A stretch of DNA of 36,320 nt, taken from CAZMXI01 sp964570205 (GTDB lineage Bacteria; Planctomycetota; Phycisphaerae; Tepidisphaerales; Tepidisphaeraceae). Under the pieces are notes generated by a model. It was not told the origin of the DNA. It saw only the letters and a program-made list of their open reading frames with translations, and made no database searches. The stretch covers positions 1 to 36,320 of the forward strand of contig CAZMXI010000024.1 of the NCBI GenBank assembly GCA_964570205.1. The letters run 5' to 3'. The translations under genes were made by a program, and so were the position numbers. Shown piece after piece: positions 30,890-36,320 of the stretch; position 1 is the stretch's first letter, and each line of letters begins with the position of its first letter.

Positions 30890-31945
30890 ATGCTCAGAGC
30901 CTTTATGACCTCAGGCCCGATTTTCCGCATTCTGGACGCAAATGCAAACCGCGCGAGAGAGGCGCTGCGCGTGATGGAAGATTACGCGCGATTCGCATTG
31001 AATCACGATGAGTTGTCGGCGCAGCTAAAGCAGGTCCGTCACGACCTGGCGGGGGCTACCGGCCGCTGGCTCGCTGAGGCGATCCTGTATCGGGATACCC
31101 CCGGTGACGTGGGCACGGACAACAAGACCGCCTCGGAAACCCGCCGCGAAGACCTGGCCGCCGTCGTCACCGCCGCGGGCAAGCGACTGGGCGAAGCGCT
31201 GCGGGTCATTGAAGAGGCCCTGAAGACTATCGCCCCCCCCGCCGCCTCGCTGGTTGAAGCCCTGCGCTACAGGTTCTACGACATCGAGCAGGCCATTGCG
31301 CGGACGTTTCGCCCCGCCGGGCGATTTGCCGATGTGCGGCTGTACGTCCTGATCACCGAGTCGCTGTGCCGCCGGCCATGGATCGAGGTTGCCGAAGAGG
31401 CGATTCTGGGCGGCGCTGATTGCCTGCAGCTTCGCGAGAAAGGCCTTGACGGCGGCGAACTGCTTCGACGGGCGCGCATGCTGGTTGATCTCTGCCACAG
31501 GCACGACATCCTCTGCATCATCAACGACCGCCCTGACATCGCAGTCCTGAGCGATGCCGATGGCGTGCACGTCGGCCAGGAAGATCTGCCCGCCGTCGAG
31601 GCCCGGAAGATCGTCGGTCCGGGCAGGATCGTCGGCGTCTCCACGCATCGTATCGAGCAGGCGCGCCAAGCGGTTCTGGATGGGGCTGACTACATCGGCG
31701 TTGGCCCGGTCTTTCCCAGCATGACCAAGACACGCGGTTTCGTGGCCGGCCTGGACTACGCCAGGCAGGTGGCCGGGGAGATACCGATCTCCGCTGTCGC
31801 CATCGCCGGCATCAACGAAACCAATGTCATGCAGGTCATGGAAACCGGCGTGAAGGCCGTGGCCGTCACCGCCGCAGTGATCTCGTGCGATGACCCGCGC
31901 CAGGCAGCGCAGAGCCTTGAAGCCGCCATTCGTATTCGGGCCTGA
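30890..31945 (+). CDS. thiE: ThiD2-ThiE fusion, thiamine phosphate synthase
   Basis: This 351-residue bifunctional-type protein has an N-terminal ThiD2 domain (about 10-140), with ILDANANRAREALRVMEDYARF and RVIEEALKTIAP. The ThiE TIM barrel follows (about 145-350), with LYVLITES, ADCLQLREKGLDGGEL, IINDRPDIAVLSDADGVHVGQ, GVSTHRIEQ, DYIGVGPVFPSMTK and VAIAGIN. ThiE joins HMP-pyrophosphate to thiazole phosphate; ThiD2 domains are known as a second type of HMP-phosphate kinase. The start may instead be ATG 30905 (MTSGPIFRI), closer to where the family normally begins. No TPP riboswitch is seen upstream. It heads a thiE-murJ-yfcA-type operon and is divergent from the methyltransferase (45 bp). Confidence 0.9.
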   Translation: MLRAFMTSGPIFRILDANANRAREALRVMEDYARFALNHDELSAQLKQVRHDLAGATGRWLAEAILYRDTPGDVGTDNKTASETRREDLAAVVTAAGKRLGEALRVIEEALKTIAPPAASLVEALRYRFYDIEQAIARTFRPAGRFADVRLYVLITESLCRRPWIEVAEEAILGGADCLQLREKGLDGGELLRRARMLVDLCHRHDILCIINDRPDIAVLSDADGVHVGQEDLPAVEARKIVGPGRIVGVSTHRIEQARQAVLDGADYIGVGPVFPSMTKTRGFVAGLDYARQVAGEIPISAVAIAGINETNVMQVMETGVKAVAVTAAVISCDDPRQAAQSLEAAIRIRA

Positions 31946-31955
31946 GAGGAAACGG

Positions 31956-33629
31956 ATGTCCGAGGATGTGGCACAGATTGAGGCAGGGACGCCGCTGGCG
32001 GCCGAGGCGGGCAAGGCCTCAAAGACCTTCCTGCAACATGCCAGGCTCATCAGCGTTCTGACGCTGGTCAGCCGCATCCTCGGCGTGCTCCGGGAGAGCC
32101 TGGCCGCCAAGTACTTCGGCGCTGGCCTGGTCTCTTCCGCTTTCGCCGTCGCATTTGCGATCCCCAACCTCTTCCGCCGCCTTTTCGGCGAAGGCGCGCT
32201 GTCCGTCGCTTTCATCCCCCTCTATTCGCAGGCATTGAAAGAGCAGGATCGGACTCAGGCCAATCGCTTCGCCGCCGCGAGCATCAATCTGCTGATCGTC
32301 TGCGTCGCCGCCCTGACACTGCTGGGCGAACTGATCCTCTGGGCCATCTCCCAATTCGCCCACCTTGATCCGGATCGCCTTCTGGCCATCAAGTTGACCG
32401 CCATCATGCTCCCCTATGCCCTGTTGATCTGTTCCACCGCGTTCCTCGGCGCGGTGCTCCAGGTCAACCGGCGATTCGGGCTGGTGGCCGCCTCGCCCAT
32501 CGCACTGAACGTGCTGCTGATCGGCAGCACGGTACTCACCGCCCGGATATGGAACCTGTCGGACCCGCATCAGCAGGTCAAGGCCATCTACTTCATCTCG
32601 GCCTGCGTGGTGATCGCCGGCGCCATCCAGGTCGCGATGCTCTTGCCGGCCCTGCGGCGGATCGGCTTTCGCTTCGAGCTGACGAGCTTCTGGACCCCCG
32701 CCGTCAGGCGCATGCTCAAGCTCTCGATTCCCGTCGCCATCGGCGCGGGGGTGCTCCAGATCTCGGTCCTGCTCGATCGCGCCATCGCGTACTTCCTCGC
32801 CGCTGGCGAGGATGTGCAGTCCTTCACCCTGTTCGGCCATTCTTACGCCTACCCCATGCAACTCGGGGCGGCCGCCCGGCTGTTCTGGGCGCAACTGCTC
32901 TATCAGTTCCCGCTGGGCGTCTTCGCCATCGCCCTGGCAACGGCCATCTTCCCGAAGCTCAGCGCGGACGCACTCGAGGCCGACCGCAAGAAATTCCGCG
33001 AGGGCCTGCGCCGCGGCATCAAGGTTGCCCTTTGGGAAGGCATTCCCGCCAGCGTCGGCTTGATGATCGTCGCCCAGCCGGCGGTTCAGGTGCTTTTCGA
33101 GCGTGGCCGGTTCATGCCGGCAGACACAGCGCTCGTCGCCGCCTCGCTCCAGGTTTTCTCAGCCGCCATCTGGGCATTCAGCCTCCAGCAGATCCTCAGC
33201 CGGGCTTACTACGCGCTGCACGACACGCTCACGCCGCTGATCATGTCGACCATTACCCTGGCGATCGATCTGTCGATCAAGCTGTCGGCCATCTGGTTCA
33301 TGGGGGAACGGGGGATGGCGCTGGGCACCAGTGTCAGCTTCACTATCCAGGTCGTGGCCATGCTGCTGCTCCTGCGCCGGCGCGTGGGCAGCCTTGGCCT
33401 GAGAGAGGTCGGCGGCTTCGTCGGCAAGGTGATGGCTGCCACAGCAATGATGGCCCTCGCATGCTGGGCGATTCAGAAGGCCCCGTTCTATCCGGCGGAT
33501 GGCAAGGCCACCGCCCTCCTGCGGCTGGCGATCCTGGTGATGACGGGCGGTTTGGTCTATCTTGCTTCGTGCATGGCCGCGGGCATCGGCGGACTCGAGC
33601 ACATCCTGCCATCACGCAAGAGGGCCTGA
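31956..33629 (+). CDS. murJ: MurJ lipid II flippase
   Basis: The start at 31956 has GAGAGGA 7 nt upstream; the 557-residue product is normal length. After a short cytoplasmic tail comes LISVLTLVSRILGVLRESLAA (outline), then FAIPNLFRRLFGEGALSVAFIPLY, the MurJ N-terminal signature with the conserved Arg residues of helix 1-2. About 14 hydrophobic segments follow, with PVAIGAGVLQISVLLDRAIA in the middle (helix 7-8 region) and LSRAYYALHDT further on. MurJ flips undecaprenyl-linked peptidoglycan precursor to the periplasm. It is 10 bp after thiE and directly abuts the next gene. Its presence supports peptidoglycan in this planctomycete, in line with the D-amino-acid aminotransferase at 9746. Confidence 0.93.
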   Translation: MSEDVAQIEAGTPLAAEAGKASKTFLQHARLISVLTLVSRILGVLRESLAAKYFGAGLVSSAFAVAFAIPNLFRRLFGEGALSVAFIPLYSQALKEQDRTQANRFAAASINLLIVCVAALTLLGELILWAISQFAHLDPDRLLAIKLTAIMLPYALLICSTAFLGAVLQVNRRFGLVAASPIALNVLLIGSTVLTARIWNLSDPHQQVKAIYFISACVVIAGAIQVAMLLPALRRIGFRFELTSFWTPAVRRMLKLSIPVAIGAGVLQISVLLDRAIAYFLAAGEDVQSFTLFGHSYAYPMQLGAAARLFWAQLLYQFPLGVFAIALATAIFPKLSADALEADRKKFREGLRRGIKVALWEGIPASVGLMIVAQPAVQVLFERGRFMPADTALVAASLQVFSAAIWAFSLQQILSRAYYALHDTLTPLIMSTITLAIDLSIKLSAIWFMGERGMALGTSVSFTIQVVAMLLLLRRRVGSLGLREVGGFVGKVMAATAMMALACWAIQKAPFYPADGKATALLRLAILVMTGGLVYLASCMAAGIGGLEHILPSRKRA

Positions 33630-34400
33630 GTGGAGATTCCCATTCACATGATGGCCGGCCTATTCGCCGTGGGAGCCATCGCGGGCTTTGTCGACGCCAT
33701 CGCTGGGGGCGGCGGCCTGCTGACGCTGCCCTCCCTGCTGCTCGCCGGCCTGCCGCCGCACGAGGCGCTGGGCACCAACAAGGGCCAGGGTGTTTTCGGC
33801 ACCGCGATGTCGCTCGGCAGGTTCTCCGCCTCGCCGCTGCTGGACCGCAAGCGAGCGATCATCTCCTTCGTACCGGGTCTCGTTGGGGCGGCGGCCGGCG
33901 TGCTGCTGGTCCTGGAGATCGGCGAGAAGCACATCGAGCCGCTGATCATGATGCTTCTCGGAGCCGTCGCCCTGTTCATGATCTTCTACCGCCCCAGGCC
34001 GCCTCATGAACCGCGTCGGCAGCGGCCGGTCGCTTGGTCTATCCTGCTGGCCGCGGCCGTTGCGGCGACCTTCGGCTTCTATGACGGTTTTTTCGGCCCG
34101 GGCACGGGCACTTTCGTGATCATGGCTTACGTGTGGCTCTGGCACGATCCGCTGGATGAGGCGTCGGCCAACGCCAAGGTCGTCAATTTCGCCAGCAATC
34201 TCGCCTCGATGGCCACCTTCGCGGCGCTGGGCTATGTGCGGTGGTTGCTGGCCGCCCCCATGGCCGCCGGGCAGCTCGTGGGGAGCTATCTCGGGGCACA
34301 CGTGACCATCCGCCACGGCAAAGCCGTTGTCCGCTACGCCGTCATCCTGGTTTCCCTGGCGCTCATCGCGAGGCTCGCGTGGAAGATGATGGCCGGCTGA
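33630..34400 (+). CDS. TauE/SafE (YfcA-like) membrane transporter
   Basis: This 256-residue integral membrane protein starts at GTG 33630, directly after the murJ stop codon; ATG 33648 is an alternative. The segment AGFVDAIAGGGGLLTLPSLLLAG (about 18-40) and ALGTNKGQG are the first repeat signature of TauE/SafE, closest in pattern to YfcA. A second repeat begins about 145 with FGFYDGFFGPGTGTF. About eight transmembrane helices are evident. Family members export sulfite, sulfoacetate or related organic anions. The cargo cannot be told here. It ends at 34400 and the convergent glnS ends at 34401, so the two genes touch with no spacer. Confidence 0.85.
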   Translation: MEIPIHMMAGLFAVGAIAGFVDAIAGGGGLLTLPSLLLAGLPPHEALGTNKGQGVFGTAMSLGRFSASPLLDRKRAIISFVPGLVGAAAGVLLVLEIGEKHIEPLIMMLLGAVALFMIFYRPRPPHEPRRQRPVAWSILLAAAVAATFGFYDGFFGPGTGTFVIMAYVWLWHDPLDEASANAKVVNFASNLASMATFAALGYVRWLLAAPMAAGQLVGSYLGAHVTIRHGKAVVRYAVILVSLALIARLAWKMMAG

Positions 34401-36182
<1,782 letters not shown>

Positions 36183-36294
36183 TCTGAGTCCTTTAGCAAC
36201 GTATGGCGTCTCTTTGTACCCGACGCGGCGAGATTTGTCTTGTGGGACAGAGCTACCGCGCGGAACGGGCGTGCCCAAATTTCCGGGCATGGGC

Positions 36295-36300
36295 ATAATA
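36295..36300 (-). promoter_or_regulatory. candidate -10 element of glnS
   Basis: TATTAT on the minus strand, about 112 nt upstream of the glnS start codon at 36182, would give a leader of roughly 105 nt. That leader contains a short GCCC/GGGC hairpin. No clear -35 lies within the window. Confidence 0.3.
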
Positions 36301-36320
36301 TGGGGAGACAGGGGGTTACG

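Noticed and set aside
32549..34009. 486-aa plus-strand frame overlapping murJ and the yfcA-like gene
   Set aside because: Out-of-frame translation with Arg/Pro/Gly/His bias and no hydrophobic segments.

Overview
The window looks like a contig from a GC-rich planctomycete, most likely of the Phycisphaerae or a close relative, probably from a metagenome assembly because a 10-N scaffold gap lies inside a gene. The assignment is inferred from gene content. That content includes a PEP-CTERM sorted protein, an exported protein with an LEPR-like N-terminal motif, a DUF1593 nucleoside-hydrolase-like protein, a CotH protein, a GH172 (DUF2961) lipoprotein, and two giant hydrazine-synthase-alpha-like/diheme/SUMF1 proteins. 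I see no tRNA, rRNA, CRISPR array, insertion sequence, prophage or riboswitch.

Region 1 (1-8198) is an envelope and secreted-protein block: a GH172 lipoprotein cut by the window edge (-), a CotH-like kinase (+), a DUF1593 protein (-), a CAP/Calx-beta/CARDB surface protein (+), a DUF481 outer-membrane protein (+) with a strong hairpin terminator, and a PEP-CTERM protein (-). Region 2 (8199-14594) is housekeeping: a class I aldolase interrupted by the gap, a 62-aa protein, a D-amino-acid-type aminotransferase divergent from ubiE/menE-type methyltransferase, an ApgM-type phosphomutase, an RNase HII-like nuclease divergent from a degenerate ispD.

Region 3 (14655-28107) is the most distinctive part. 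Two homologous exported proteins of about 1340 residues flank or join a tight catabolic operon: VOC protein, dhaK, dhaL, LsrF-like aldolase, Tat-lipoprotein cupin, the second giant protein, and an acetyl-CoA hydrolase/CoA-transferase. No DhaM is seen. The order kinase, possible isomerase, LsrF-type lyase/thiolase, CoA-transferase resembles the logic of the autoinducer-2 (Lsr) pathway or of a ketose degradation route. The two giant proteins could be its periplasmic redox or binding partners. This is the best candidate for an undescribed system, but the substrate cannot be read from the sequence.

Region 4 (28108-36320) holds a tandem kinase/pseudokinase of the lipopolysaccharide-kinase type (+), a solitary beta-class DNA methyltransferase (-), a thiD2-thiE fusion/murJ/YfcA-like operon (+) and glnS (-). 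Convergent pairs are packed with 0-16 bp between them, or even overlap. Several genes have a -10-like hexamer only 6-8 nt before the start codon and no Shine-Dalgarno, which suggests leaderless transcripts.
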